A stretch of DNA of 64,000 nucleotides from Clostridiaceae bacterium (GTDB lineage: Bacteria > Bacillota > Clostridia > Lachnospirales > Lachnospiraceae): contig CAJSZV010000012.1 of assembly GCA_910574345.1 (NCBI GenBank), positions 62,001-126,000 on the forward strand, given 5' to 3'. Positions 41,905 through 51,153 of this stretch are shown piece by piece. Position 1 is the first letter of the stretch. The number at the start of each line of letters is the position of its first letter. The translations under genes and the position numbers were made by a program. The notes below the pieces were generated by a model. The model was not told the origin of the DNA. It made no database searches and saw only the letters and a program-made list of their open reading frames with translations.

Positions 41905-42669
41905 CTACCGCTCCTCTCTTTCTAACAGTTCACGAAGCACCCTGGCATCCTCCAGAAACTGCTCCCTCGTATTCCCCATGACAAATTCCAGAAGCCCGAA
42001 CCGCTCCTTTTCCATATCTACATGGCCCAGATACTGCCGCCATTCCTCAGTCCCTTCCCTAAAAGGCCGCCGCACCCCCTCAAGCCAATAATAGATATGA
42101 AGGTTCAAAAGCCTGTCCCCCAAAAGGTCCAGCCCCTCCACTCTCTCCTTCATGCCAAGGGCCACCGTAGGCTGCCACAGGCAATACAGATTCTCATGAT
42201 CTGTCTCCTTAAGAAATCTCATGGCAGACTCATTGGTATCCGTAAGGGTATTCTTGTGCCACTCTAAAGCCACCTTGATTCCCTTCTCCCCGGCCATATC
42301 ACAGATCTTCCCAGCCTCCGCTGCCAATTTCTTCCTCTGCTCATCACTCACCAGCCCGGACCCCTCCGTCCCGGCCCACACACGGATAAGAGGCGCATGA
42401 AGAGCCGCCGCCGACACAAGAGATGCCCCAAAGGCCCCTTCCACATCCTCATTCTGCCCCAGCCTGTAATAAGAACCATAGGCAGCCACCAAAAGTCCCG
42501 CCTTCGCGGTCCTCTCGTACAGCTTTGCTGCTCCTTCCCTATCCCCCGGCATCACATGAGCATTCTCCGACCACTCCACCGCCTTAAGCCCCGCCTCCAC
42601 GCAGAGCCTGATGATCTCCTCTGCCGGCCTGTCCCGAAAAGTAGCCGACACCATTCCCGGTATGATCAC
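41905..42669 (-). CDS. Sugar phosphate isomerase/epimerase-like TIM barrel
   Basis: 254 aa, xylose-isomerase-like AP-endonuclease-2 fold (GLKAVEWSENAHV, APLIRVWAGTEGSG, GIKVALEWHKNTLTDT, YCLWQPT, DRLLNLHIYYWLEG). The metal ligands Glu and His are present in ALEWHKN and NLHIY. The start is GTG (42667-42669) with AGGAGG eight bases upstream. It overlaps no neighbour and follows the YiaK-like gene by 12 bp. It probably isomerises or epimerises an intermediate of uronate breakdown. Confidence 0.83.
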   Translation of the reverse strand: MIIPGMVSATFRDRPAEEIIRLCVEAGLKAVEWSENAHVMPGDREGAAKLYERTAKAGLLVAAYGSYYRLGQNEDVEGAFGASLVSAAALHAPLIRVWAGTEGSGLVSDEQRKKLAAEAGKICDMAGEKGIKVALEWHKNTLTDTNESAMRFLKETDHENLYCLWQPTVALGMKERVEGLDLLGDRLLNLHIYYWLEGVRRPFREGTEEWRQYLGHVDMEKERFGLLEFVMGNTREQFLEDARVLRELLEREER

Positions 42670-42681
42670 AGCATTTTCCTC

Positions 42682-43680
42682 CTACATCTCCAGCACGCTC
42701 TTCCAGATGCCCTCATCAACCAGAACACCCTTCTCCATGCTTTCCTTCCTGATACGCATCATATTCTCTCCCGGATAATACACCGGCCTTTCCTGGTCCA
42801 CCGGAGCAGAAGTCTTCATATCCTCCAAAGTCTCCTGAATATTTCTCTTCAAAGTCTCAGCATCCCCCAGTTTATCCAGGCTGACAGCCATAAACACCTG
42901 AGAAAGCTCCGTCTCCACCGGCAGCTCCCCCACCATTCGGGAGGTCCTTCCACCGGCAAGCGTCGCCCCGATGAGATCCAGCGCCAGAGACAGCCCCGAC
43001 CCCTTCCAGTACCCGATGGGAATACACTGATGAGTCTTAAGAATCTCCGCCGCGTTCCTGGTGATCTGCTGCTCCTCATTAAATCCCCCATCCACCGGAA
43101 GCTCCTTCCCCGACCTGGCATAGCTCTCCAGCTTCCCGTAGGAGAACATGGACATAGCCACATCCACCAGCACCGGCGTATCCCCGTTAGGAATGGCAAA
43201 CACCACCGGATTATTGCCCAGTCTGGCATCCCTTCCGCCCCATGGAGGCATATTGGGCACCGTGTTGGTCCAGAGAATGCCGATGCAGTTCTCCGCCGCC
43301 GCCATAAGTCCATAATTGCCAGGCCTCATCCAATGATTGGTATTACTAAGAGCCACACATCCCATGGTGTACTCCTTCGCCAGTTCAATCGTCCTCCGCA
43401 TACACTCATACGCATTAAGATTGCCCGGCCCCTTCTGCCCGTCATATCTCTCAAAAAATCCAAAAGACTGCACCAGCACCGGCTCTGCCTGAATATCCAC
43501 GCAACCCTTGTCAATACTGGCCATAAACTTAGGGAATCGGTTAAGCCCATGAGTATACACTCCGTCCCTGCTGGCGTCCGCATACAGCTTCGCCGAAAGC
43601 TGCGCCTTCTCTTTGGTAAATCCTCTTTTTATCAGCACCCTCTCAAACTCCCGGCGCATGTCCTCATACTTCACTCTCAT
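42682..43680 (-). CDS. yiaK: YiaK-like 2,3-diketo-L-gulonate (3-dehydro-L-gulonate) reductase, Ldh family
   Basis: 332 aa, the same length as E. coli YiaK and alignable along the whole protein. Shared blocks include GVYTHGLNRFPKF, ALSNTNHWMRPGNYG, WTNTVPNMPPWG, MSMFSYGKLE, LPVDGGF and GYWKGSGLSLALD. The catalytic His is in NTNHW. The family reduces 2,3-diketogulonate or 3-dehydrogulonate with NADH in the cytoplasm. Its presence points to a uronate or ascorbate-like product from the imported oligosaccharide. GAGGTG precedes the ATG. Confidence 0.85.
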   Translation of the reverse strand: MRVKYEDMRREFERVLIKRGFTKEKAQLSAKLYADASRDGVYTHGLNRFPKFMASIDKGCVDIQAEPVLVQSFGFFERYDGQKGPGNLNAYECMRRTIELAKEYTMGCVALSNTNHWMRPGNYGLMAAAENCIGILWTNTVPNMPPWGGRDARLGNNPVVFAIPNGDTPVLVDVAMSMFSYGKLESYARSGKELPVDGGFNEEQQITRNAAEILKTHQCIPIGYWKGSGLSLALDLIGATLAGGRTSRMVGELPVETELSQVFMAVSLDKLGDAETLKRNIQETLEDMKTSAPVDQERPVYYPGENMMRIRKESMEKGVLVDEGIWKSVLEM

Positions 43681-43747
43681 ATAAAAATCACCTCACTCAA
43701 ACTACTTTAACATCATGTTCCACGCCATGCTCCACAGCATACCAGCC

Positions 43748-44650
43748 CTATCCCTTCACCGCTCCAATCATCACGCCTTTCACAAAATACTTCTGAATAA
43801 AGGGATAGATGGTCAGAATCGGCAGGGTGGCCACCACAATGGTTGCAAACTGAATAGTCTCACTGATGAGATAATCATCCGCCCCCGCAGTCATAGACGA
43901 AGCATCATTCTGAATCAGGATCTCCCTGAGGACCAGCTGCAGAGGATACCCCGCCTTATCCCGGATAAACAACATGGCATTAAACCAGGCGTTCCAGTTA
44001 GACACCGCATAATACAGGCAGATAACCGCAATGGTAGGCTTCACTAAGGGCACCATAATCTTCCACAGAATCGTCCAGTGATTGGCCCCGTCAAGCTTTG
44101 CCGACTCCTCCAGACTGTCCGGCACCGACACCATGGCGGTTCTCATAATAATCAGATTATAGGTGCTGATGGCCGAAGGAATAATCAGAGCCCAGATAGA
44201 ATTGTTCAGTCCCACCCCCTTCACAACCAGATAAAAAGGAATCATGCCCCCGCTGAAATACATACTGAACACAATACCCATCATCAGAATATTGCTCCAC
44301 ATCACATTCTTCCGCGACAGGCAATACGCCGCAATCAAGGTGAAAATAATACTGATGGTCGTACCCACTACCACAATAAAAATCGTATTCATATAACCCG
44401 TCAGAATATTCTTATTCCGGGCCACCGCCTTGTAGGCCTCCAGACTAAAATCCACGGGATGCAGCATAAGCCCCTCATGGCGCACATAAGAAGACGGAGT
44501 ACTAAAAGAAGCCGACACCACATGGAGCAGAGGAATCAAGATCACTAGGATCAGGGACAACATGAAAATCACATTGCACACATCAAAAATCCGGCTCCCA
44601 AGACTCTGTTTCATTTTATGCTTCACAACTACAGAACCCTTTGCACTCAT
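43748..44650 (-). CDS. ABC transporter permease, LplC-type
   Basis: 300 aa with six TM helices. The EAA-loop is LEESAKLDGANHWTILWKIMVPL, and the end FVKGVMIGAVKG is diagnostic of LplC/YtcP proteins. The ATG at 44648-44650 is chosen for GGAGG nine bases upstream. It works with the LplB-type permease 14 bp upstream and probably with the lipoprotein encoded 9 kb away at 53258. No ATPase is encoded in the locus. Confidence 0.88.
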   Translation of the reverse strand: MSAKGSVVVKHKMKQSLGSRIFDVCNVIFMLSLILVILIPLLHVVSASFSTPSSYVRHEGLMLHPVDFSLEAYKAVARNKNILTGYMNTIFIVVVGTTISIIFTLIAAYCLSRKNVMWSNILMMGIVFSMYFSGGMIPFYLVVKGVGLNNSIWALIIPSAISTYNLIIMRTAMVSVPDSLEESAKLDGANHWTILWKIMVPLVKPTIAVICLYYAVSNWNAWFNAMLFIRDKAGYPLQLVLREILIQNDASSMTAGADDYLISETIQFATIVVATLPILTIYPFIQKYFVKGVMIGAVKG

Positions 44651-44664
44651 AAGTCCCGCCTCCT

Positions 44665-45627
44665 TTACCACAGACCGCTGCCGCTGGCCTTTTTGCTCAG
44701 CTTATTGGTAATGGTAACCAAAGTAAAGCTGACCACACAGTTAAACAGACCAACCGCCGCACTGTAACTATACTGGGCATCGATCAAGCCCTTCCGATAC
44801 ACATATGTATTGATCACATCTGCCGACCCGTAAATAGCCGGATTGTACAAAAGCATGATCTTCTCATACCCCACATCAAAAATCTTGCCCATTTTCAAGA
44901 TCAGCATAATGATAATCGTAGGCATGAGACAGGGAATGGTAATATAGATCACCTGCATAAACCGCCCTGCGCCGTCCACCTTGGCCGCATCATAAAGCTC
45001 CTGGTCAATCCCCGCCAATGCCGACAGATAGATAATGGAATTCCACCCAATGGTCTGCCACAGATCCGACAGAATATAGATAGGAAGAAAATACTCCGTC
45101 CGGTTCAATAAAGTCTCCTTCTCTATGCCGAACAAGGTGTGAAGAATCGCCGTAATCCCTCCGGTGCTGCTGGTCAATTTCACAATCATACCACAGATAA
45201 CCACCGTAGAAATAAAATGAGGAATATAAGTTATGGTCTGGGCCCACTTAGAAAACCACTTGCTCCGAAGCTCATTGAGCAAAAGCGCCAGAATAATCGG
45301 CGCCGGAAACGTGAGGAGCGAAAACACGCTGATCCGAATGGTATTCCTCAAAAGCCGCCCGAAATAATAATCCGAAAAGAAATTCTTAAAATGCTTCAAC
45401 CCCACCCAGCTGCTTTTCAAAAACCCTTTGGCAGGCTTATAATCCATAAACGCAATACTCAGTCCGAACATGGGACCGAACTTAAAAACCAAATAATACA
45501 CAACAATGGGCAGCAGCATGAGATACAACATCCAATTATGGTGAAAATCCCTTGCCACACGCTCCCCAAATGACAGCCTCCTGCCATTCACCATCACGCC
45601 CTGACTCTGTCCCTTGGCCTTCCTCAT
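44665..45627 (-). CDS. ABC transporter permease, LplB-type
   Basis: 320 aa with six TM helices. Typical LplB segments are HHNWMLYLMLLPIVVYYLVFKFGPMFG-like N-terminus, YIPHFISTVVICGM, and the EAA loop ELYDAAKVDGAGRFMQVIYITIP. GGAAAGGAAGG lies before the ATG. With LplC it forms the channel of an importer for complex oligosaccharides. Confidence 0.88.
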   Translation of the reverse strand: MRKAKGQSQGVMVNGRRLSFGERVARDFHHNWMLYLMLLPIVVYYLVFKFGPMFGLSIAFMDYKPAKGFLKSSWVGLKHFKNFFSDYYFGRLLRNTIRISVFSLLTFPAPIILALLLNELRSKWFSKWAQTITYIPHFISTVVICGMIVKLTSSTGGITAILHTLFGIEKETLLNRTEYFLPIYILSDLWQTIGWNSIIYLSALAGIDQELYDAAKVDGAGRFMQVIYITIPCLMPTIIIMLILKMGKIFDVGYEKIMLLYNPAIYGSADVINTYVYRKGLIDAQYSYSAAVGLFNCVVSFTLVTITNKLSKKASGSGLW

Positions 45628-45733
45628 AAATCAACCTTCCTTTCCGAAGCCTGTTCTTCCTTCTTCCAAACACCAACTGCCGCCCACAAGCCCACGCACC
45701 TTTCAGCTCATGGGTTCTTTTGGCTCCAGGCTT

Positions 45734-46813
45734 TCATAGCGAGACCACTCTGCCCTCCCTGGCAGAACCATACACTGCCTCCAAAAGCCTGACACTGACC
45801 ACAGCCTCCTCACCGCTCACCGGAAACTCCCTTCCCTCACGGATACACTGATAAAAATCATCGATCAAAAAGCCATGGCCGCTGCCCCAGTAATCCTTTC
45901 CTAAGACCTGACCTGAAGAATAATCCTTGGTTGTCACCCTGCCATCCCGCTCCGTAACCACCACATTCCCCACCATCTTCACGCTGCCCTTCTCACAGAC
46001 GAGCTCCAGCTCCACCGGCGCATTTTTCACATAACAGTTGGAGGCATAGAACAAAATCCGCTGCCCTTCCATGCCCGTCATAAGGATATCCACCGTGTCC
46101 TCCACCTCAATGGCCTCCTTTAACCGCCTGGTACCCATTCCGGCCTCCACGCACCTTACGGGCCCTGTCAGCCACTGCAGAAGATCAAAGGTATGGATGG
46201 CCTGATTGATCAGCACTCCGCCGCCCTCCGTAGCCCATCGCCCCCGCCACGGAGAGTTGGCGTAATACTCAGGCTTCCGGTTCCAGGTCACCTGGCCCCG
46301 GCCTCCCATAACCGCCCCCAGCTCCCCCCCTTCAAGGAGCCCTTTCATATATTTAGAAGCCTCATTGTACCGGTTCTGAAAGCAGATGCCAAGATATTTC
46401 CCCGACTTGTCTCTGGCCTCCATCATCCTCCGGGCATCCTTTGTCGTCAAAGCCATAGGCTTCTCACACAGCACATGCTTTCCCCCAAGAAGCGCCTCCA
46501 CCGCCATATCGGCATGAAGATAATGAGGCGTACAGATATGTACCACATCAATGTCAGGGGCCTTCAGAAGCTCCCCATAATCCTCATAGACTCTGATTTC
46601 GTCCCTTCCGGACGCATCCCCGGCGCCTGCCAAAGACTCGGCCTTCACGCCTTCACTTCCCTCCGGCCCATACAGCTCTGCCGCAGCCTCCGCCTTCTCC
46701 CTGACAATGTCGCAGACAGCCACGCACCTTGCGCCCTTTACATTCTTAAGAGCCTTCAGATGATTCTTGGAGATCAGCCCGCAGCCGATTACCGCCGACC
46801 TAAATTCCCTCAT
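45734..46813 (-). CDS. Gfo/Idh/MocA-family oxidoreductase (1)
   Basis: 359 aa. N-terminal Rossmann motif VIGCGLISKNHLKAL and the conserved HICTPHYLHADMAVEALLGGKHVLCEKPMAL carrying the EKP Lys. The C-terminal domain contains GGVLINQAIHTFDLLQWLTG, where Asp/His bind substrate. Overlaps the AraC-type gene by 4 bp (ATGA). It is an NAD(P)-dependent sugar or sugar-acid dehydrogenase; the substrate is not determined by sequence. Confidence 0.87.
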   Translation of the reverse strand: MREFRSAVIGCGLISKNHLKALKNVKGARCVAVCDIVREKAEAAAELYGPEGSEGVKAESLAGAGDASGRDEIRVYEDYGELLKAPDIDVVHICTPHYLHADMAVEALLGGKHVLCEKPMALTTKDARRMMEARDKSGKYLGICFQNRYNEASKYMKGLLEGGELGAVMGGRGQVTWNRKPEYYANSPWRGRWATEGGGVLINQAIHTFDLLQWLTGPVRCVEAGMGTRRLKEAIEVEDTVDILMTGMEGQRILFYASNCYVKNAPVELELVCEKGSVKMVGNVVVTERDGRVTTKDYSSGQVLGKDYWGSGHGFLIDDFYQCIREGREFPVSGEEAVVSVRLLEAVYGSAREGRVVSL

Positions 46814-49143
46814 AATCCCTGCTCCTCCTTTCGCTTCTTTTCCTCTAATTCCTTGTACTGAGTAGGCGTAACCCCCTCATACTGCTTAAAAATCCTCAAA
46901 AACGTCCTCTGGCTTCCGAACCCGCACTCCTGGGCAATATCCTCCAGCCGCACATCCTCAAAAAGCATCTCCTTCACATGCACCAGCCGTACCATATGGA
47001 TATACTGAGAAAGCTTATCCCCCGACATCTCCTTAAACACCTTGGACAGATAGGTAGGCAGCACCCCAAAATGATCCGCTATGGAATTAACGCTCAACTC
47101 CCCATCGGAATAATTCTCCTCCACAAAGGCCCTGATATCCAGATACAATTTCCCCTTATGATTATCCCGCTCCTGCTTACGAAGCTCCTCCATTTCCCGG
47201 CAGGTGGTAATCACCAGGCGCTCCAGCTCCTCCTGCATCCGCCCTGTATCACCGCTCCGGCACGCCTCCATAAGAGCCTTCTGGGATACGGAAAGAGAAG
47301 TCCCCTTAGACGCCCCGCCCGCCGCACGGATGACGCTGGCCCCGATGTTGCTCACCAGAAACTGCATGGCCTCCGGCTCCAGACAGTTCGCCTGATTACT
47401 CTCCAAAAGCTCCCGCACCTCCCTGCAGGCCGCCTCCCCGCTGCCCGTACTCACCCAGTGAGTCAGACGGTTCTCCACATCAATGGGATATTTCAGAAGA
47501 GTATCCACAGGAAGCAGATTGATCTCCCCATAAGAGACAATGTTCTTTCCCTCCTCCTTCTTCTTGTACTCAAAGACCCGGCATACCTCCCGGTAAGCCA
47601 TATAGATCTCCTCCGTTCCCTGATGAAGGTCACTGAGAGCCGCCCCAAAGGGAATCTTAAAATGACTCTCCACAAACTCCATGGAAGTCCTTAAGGCGCA
47701 CATAGCCCCCTCTTCCATTCCCTCCTCCTGCTCACGCCAGAACAAGAAGATCTGCTCCTGACGCCCTTCCCGAAAGCAAAGGACCTCAAACCCCACCTGT
47801 AAAAGATTCTCCTCCGTCACATTCTGCAGGATAAACCAGGACATTTCCTGGGTATCCCCGCTCTCCCCAGGAAGAATCTCCGTCATTCGATAGGAGATAA
47901 TTCCGCAGAGACAATCTCCCACATGGATCCCATACTGCTTCAAAAGCCCTTCATCAATCAGATCCGGCGCCTGCTTCTCCGTCAAGAGCCGGTGCAAAAG
48001 CTCTCGACCGATGGCACTCCTCTGCCTGCTGATTATGCTGGTGTGCTCCTTATTCTGATCCACCAGCTTGTGCACTGACTTGCTGATATACTCATAAGCA
48101 TCCCCGTCAACCATATGCCCCTCATCCCGCTCCTCCTGCTGCTGCAGAATACGGATCACCTTCTGAATCGGAAGATAATGCCTGAAGGACGCATAGCCGA
48201 TGGTCCCCGCACTGATCACCAGATAGATCAAAATCAGGAAAATCACCAGACTCTGGAGCTCCCCAATCCTGGCCGCCGTAGCCTGCTCCTGGGTAATCAC
48301 CCCATAATCCCAGTTCTCATACAGAGAGGACACCAAAGACACTACCGAGTCCCCGGCCTCAAACCTCCGGCTTCCCTCTATGTCCGCCCCGCTCTCCAAG
48401 AGAAGCTCCCGGATCTCCGGCTCCAGCGCCTTGTGGGACACCACCCTTTTGTTGGTCTTGTCAACCATGCAGATATTGTCCCGGTCCTGACTCAGCCACT
48501 GGGAAGCCCGCAGGATCTCCTCCATGTCCAGAATCATAATGGCGTTCACCGCCGGAGTCTGCCGGCTGCTGCTGTCCAAAGGCTTTATCAGTACAAACAG
48601 AGGCGTCCCTCTCTTGGTATCCAGGGCAAAAATCTGTGCTGCCCGATAGTCCTGACAGATCACCTCATACCAGTCCTCATAGCTGAACCCATAGGACGCA
48701 AAAGCTATATCATAATAATCCCGACTGTTATTGTAGTAGCTCCCCGAAAGCAGCAGATCCATAGCCGGAAAATACAGAAACGTATCCTGACTCCCGCTCT
48801 CCCAGAGCATCTCCCCTGCCAGCTCCTTCATGAGCACATACAGATCATACCGGGATACCTCCTCATAGGAATCCAGCTCCCTCAAGCTGTCCACCATTTT
48901 GTTTAAGTTCGCCTTACTGGCAAATGACCTGAGATTCCTCACATTCCGGTCCATCTGCACCTGCACCAGCTCCAGCTGTACCGAGTTGGTGTACTCCAGA
49001 TCTGCCCGAAGAGCCTCGTTGTACTTCATGGTGCAAAAGAAAATGACAAGAATCCCCACAGTCGATAAAATCACATAAGAAAAACTCCATCTGGTGAACA
49101 TTCTGTATAACCTTCTGTTCCGTTTCTCCACCTTCCTCTGCAC
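46810..49143 (-). CDS. Membrane-bound AraC-family transcriptional regulator with sensor domain
   Basis: 777 aa. TM1 is about 18-39 (WSFSYVILSTVGILVIFFC), followed by an outer Cache-like domain (about 45-285). TM2 is about 296-315. A cytoplasmic linker region (about 350-660) and an AraC HTH pair complete it (ELSVNSIADHFGVLPTYLSKVFKEMSG and LEDIAQECGFGSQRTFLRIFKQYEGVTP). This architecture is common for regulators of polysaccharide loci in Firmicutes; the outer domain senses oligosaccharide directly. It sits inside the locus it probably controls, and the next gene overlaps it by 4 bp. Confidence 0.88.
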   Translation of the reverse strand: MQRKVEKRNRRLYRMFTRWSFSYVILSTVGILVIFFCTMKYNEALRADLEYTNSVQLELVQVQMDRNVRNLRSFASKANLNKMVDSLRELDSYEEVSRYDLYVLMKELAGEMLWESGSQDTFLYFPAMDLLLSGSYYNNSRDYYDIAFASYGFSYEDWYEVICQDYRAAQIFALDTKRGTPLFVLIKPLDSSSRQTPAVNAIMILDMEEILRASQWLSQDRDNICMVDKTNKRVVSHKALEPEIRELLLESGADIEGSRRFEAGDSVVSLVSSLYENWDYGVITQEQATAARIGELQSLVIFLILIYLVISAGTIGYASFRHYLPIQKVIRILQQQEERDEGHMVDGDAYEYISKSVHKLVDQNKEHTSIISRQRSAIGRELLHRLLTEKQAPDLIDEGLLKQYGIHVGDCLCGIISYRMTEILPGESGDTQEMSWFILQNVTEENLLQVGFEVLCFREGRQEQIFLFWREQEEGMEEGAMCALRTSMEFVESHFKIPFGAALSDLHQGTEEIYMAYREVCRVFEYKKKEEGKNIVSYGEINLLPVDTLLKYPIDVENRLTHWVSTGSGEAACREVRELLESNQANCLEPEAMQFLVSNIGASVIRAAGGASKGTSLSVSQKALMEACRSGDTGRMQEELERLVITTCREMEELRKQERDNHKGKLYLDIRAFVEENYSDGELSVNSIADHFGVLPTYLSKVFKEMSGDKLSQYIHMVRLVHVKEMLFEDVRLEDIAQECGFGSQRTFLRIFKQYEGVTPTQYKELEEKKRKEEQGL

Positions 49144-49257
49144 CTCCTTTACCGTTGATTTTTAGGTCTTGGTTCTATGACGTAGATGGCTTTTCCCAGA
49201 ATCTATATTCATAAGCTTCGGCCAAGGTCCCTCTTTTCCACCCAGGCAAAAAGTCCT

Positions 49258-50379
49258 TTACTCAATGACCGGTTTTTCACATCTCTCACTTAATTTCTCA
49301 AGGAACAACTCACTGTTCACGGGCAGGTCCACCCACTCGCCTCCAAGCCAGGAAGACAGGTGAATGGCATTGGAAATCTGGAGTCCCTTGATTCCCTCTT
49401 CGCCGGGAGCGATCCGTTTTTCTCCCTTTAAGATTGCATTGCAGAAATTGGTAATAATCCCCGGATGAGACGTATAGGTTCCTTTTACGGGGATCTCGCA
49501 CTCCCAGACCTCCGGCTTTCCAAGACCGCCTCTGTAGGACGCGTTAAACTCCGGCTCTGGCACACGAAGACGCCAGAACCTTAGTTTCCCGTCCTCAACC
49601 ACGATCTTTCCCCGCTCCCCATCGATCTCCAACCGATTGGTGCCGGGAGCATCTCCTACTGTGGTGATGTAACAGCCCGTGGCCCCGTTTTCATACTCTA
49701 CCAGAGCCGTCACATCATCCTCCACATCGATCCTTCTGTGCTTCCCATAATACACATTGGACTTCACCCTCTTTGGCATACCGCACATCCACTGCCACAA
49801 ATCCAGGTTGTGAGGATTCTGGTTCAAAAGGACCCCGCCGCCTTCCCCATCCCAGGTAGCCCTCCAGCCCCCCTGGTCATAATAGCTCTGAGACCGGTAC
49901 CAGTCCGTGATAATCCAGATCACCCGCTTCATCTCCCCCAGCTCCCCGCTGTCCAAAAGCTCCTTCACCTTCTGATAGAGAGGATTAGTTCTCTGATTAA
50001 AATCCATGCAGTACACCAGCTCCGGGTGCCTTCTGGCTGCTTCATCCATGCGCTCCACCTGCTTCGTGTACACCCCGGCAGGCTTCTCCACCAGCACATG
50101 AAGCCCTGCCTCCATGGCCTCTATGGCCATGGACGGATGAAAATAATGAGGCGTGGCAATGAGAACCCCGTCACAGAGCCCCGAATGAATCAGCTCCTTC
50201 GCACTCTCAAACACCGTCAGATTCTCACCAAAGGTATCCCTTGCCACCTTCAGCCTATGGGGGTTTGTATCTGCAACAGCCGCCAGCTCCACAGGCGGAA
50301 CCTTCCCCGCCTTGATGCTCCTTCCATGCTGGCTTCCGATATTTCCATAACCGATGATTCCAAGTCTCACCTTACTCAT
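49258..50379 (-). CDS. Gfo/Idh/MocA-family oxidoreductase (2)
   Basis: 373 aa. LGIIGYGNIGSQHGRSI at the N-terminus, LIATPHYFHPSMAIEAMEAGLHVLVEKPAGV with the EKP motif, and EGGGVLLNQNPHNLDLWQWMCGMP in the substrate domain. It overlaps the upstream isomerase-like gene by 8 bp and has GGAGG upstream. The NQNPHNLD segment places it near glucose-fructose oxidoreductase-type enzymes acting on sugars or uronates. Confidence 0.87.
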   Translation of the reverse strand: MSKVRLGIIGYGNIGSQHGRSIKAGKVPPVELAAVADTNPHRLKVARDTFGENLTVFESAKELIHSGLCDGVLIATPHYFHPSMAIEAMEAGLHVLVEKPAGVYTKQVERMDEAARRHPELVYCMDFNQRTNPLYQKVKELLDSGELGEMKRVIWIITDWYRSQSYYDQGGWRATWDGEGGGVLLNQNPHNLDLWQWMCGMPKRVKSNVYYGKHRRIDVEDDVTALVEYENGATGCYITTVGDAPGTNRLEIDGERGKIVVEDGKLRFWRLRVPEPEFNASYRGGLGKPEVWECEIPVKGTYTSHPGIITNFCNAILKGEKRIAPGEEGIKGLQISNAIHLSSWLGGEWVDLPVNSELFLEKLSERCEKPVIE

Positions 50380-51148
50380 TATTTCTTCCCTCCAGTTCCC
50401 TCAAAAGAGCCAGCGCCCGGGCGCCGTCCCTCTCCATATCATCTGTCTTCCCCTCGATACTGATCCTTCCGTCATACCCCGCACTCTTTAAAGCCCTTAT
50501 AAACTCCCCGTAGCTCTCCCCTTCCTCAGACACAGGATACCGTCTCCCGTTCCCCGATGCAATGTGAATATGGCCGAACCTCCGGATCATTCTTATATCC
50601 TCAATACAATCATGATTGGCACACACATGGAAATAATCAGAAAGCAGTCCCACGTTGGGATGAGCCACGTCAGACTCCAGCATAGCCCCCTCCGCCATGG
50701 TACAGATCATGTTGGTTTCCTTCCGGCTCAAAGGCTCGATGACCACGTTTACCCCATATTCGGCGCCGATCTCCCCTGCAGCCCGGTACACTTTCACCAG
50801 CTCCCTGTAAGCCTCCCCGAAGGTAATCCCCTCCGGACACCTCCTGCATTTGCCGCTTCCAAAGACCACCACCTTGGCCCCAAAGCTCGCAATCAAAGCC
50901 ATGGCCTTGTGAAGATACTCCCCAAGCTCCCCCTTGGAGGTATTTCCCCCAATAAGCTCCATAGTCTTGGGAAACAAAATGTTAAAAGCCTCACACTTCA
51001 CCCTGGAAGCTTTCAGCTTCTCCCGATACCCCTCCAAGACCTCCGGCTCCAGCTTCATAGTCGCCGTCACTGACAGCTCAATATAATCATACCCCAGTCT
51101 CTCCAAAATCTCCAGATTCTGGGGACCCGTACAAATCCCATATCTCAT
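50372..51148 (-). CDS. Sugar phosphate isomerase/epimerase, xylose-isomerase-like
   Basis: 258 aa. TIM-barrel segments are YDYIELSVTATMKLEPEVLE, VVFGSGKCRRCPEG, NVVIEPLSRKETNMICTMAEG, VGLLSDYFHVCAN and RISIEGKTDD. The metal-binding Glu in VIEPL, Asp/His in SDYFH and the final Glu in SIEGK are present. The ATG at 51146-51148 has AAGGAG nine bases upstream; the frame extends to a GTG inside the ribosome binding site. It is adjacent to the lyase gene and probably handles its product. Confidence 0.84.
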   Translation of the reverse strand: MRYGICTGPQNLEILERLGYDYIELSVTATMKLEPEVLEGYREKLKASRVKCEAFNILFPKTMELIGGNTSKGELGEYLHKAMALIASFGAKVVVFGSGKCRRCPEGITFGEAYRELVKVYRAAGEIGAEYGVNVVIEPLSRKETNMICTMAEGAMLESDVAHPNVGLLSDYFHVCANHDCIEDIRMIRRFGHIHIASGNGRRYPVSEEGESYGEFIRALKSAGYDGRISIEGKTDDMERDGARALALLRELEGRNNE

Positions 51149-51153
51149 AAAAA

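Noticed and set aside
40630-44548. Long plus-strand open frames opposite the permease, YiaK-like and DHOD-like genes
   Set aside because: The minus-strand genes are clear full-length family members. The plus frames are rich in Pro, His and Arg and lack ribosome binding sites, as expected for shadows in GC-rich coding DNA.
49300-49330. CACTGTTCACGGG sequence resembling the end of repeat elements A and B
   Set aside because: It lies within the coding sequence of a conserved Gfo/Idh/MocA gene, with no partner arm or inner motifs nearby. A chance match.
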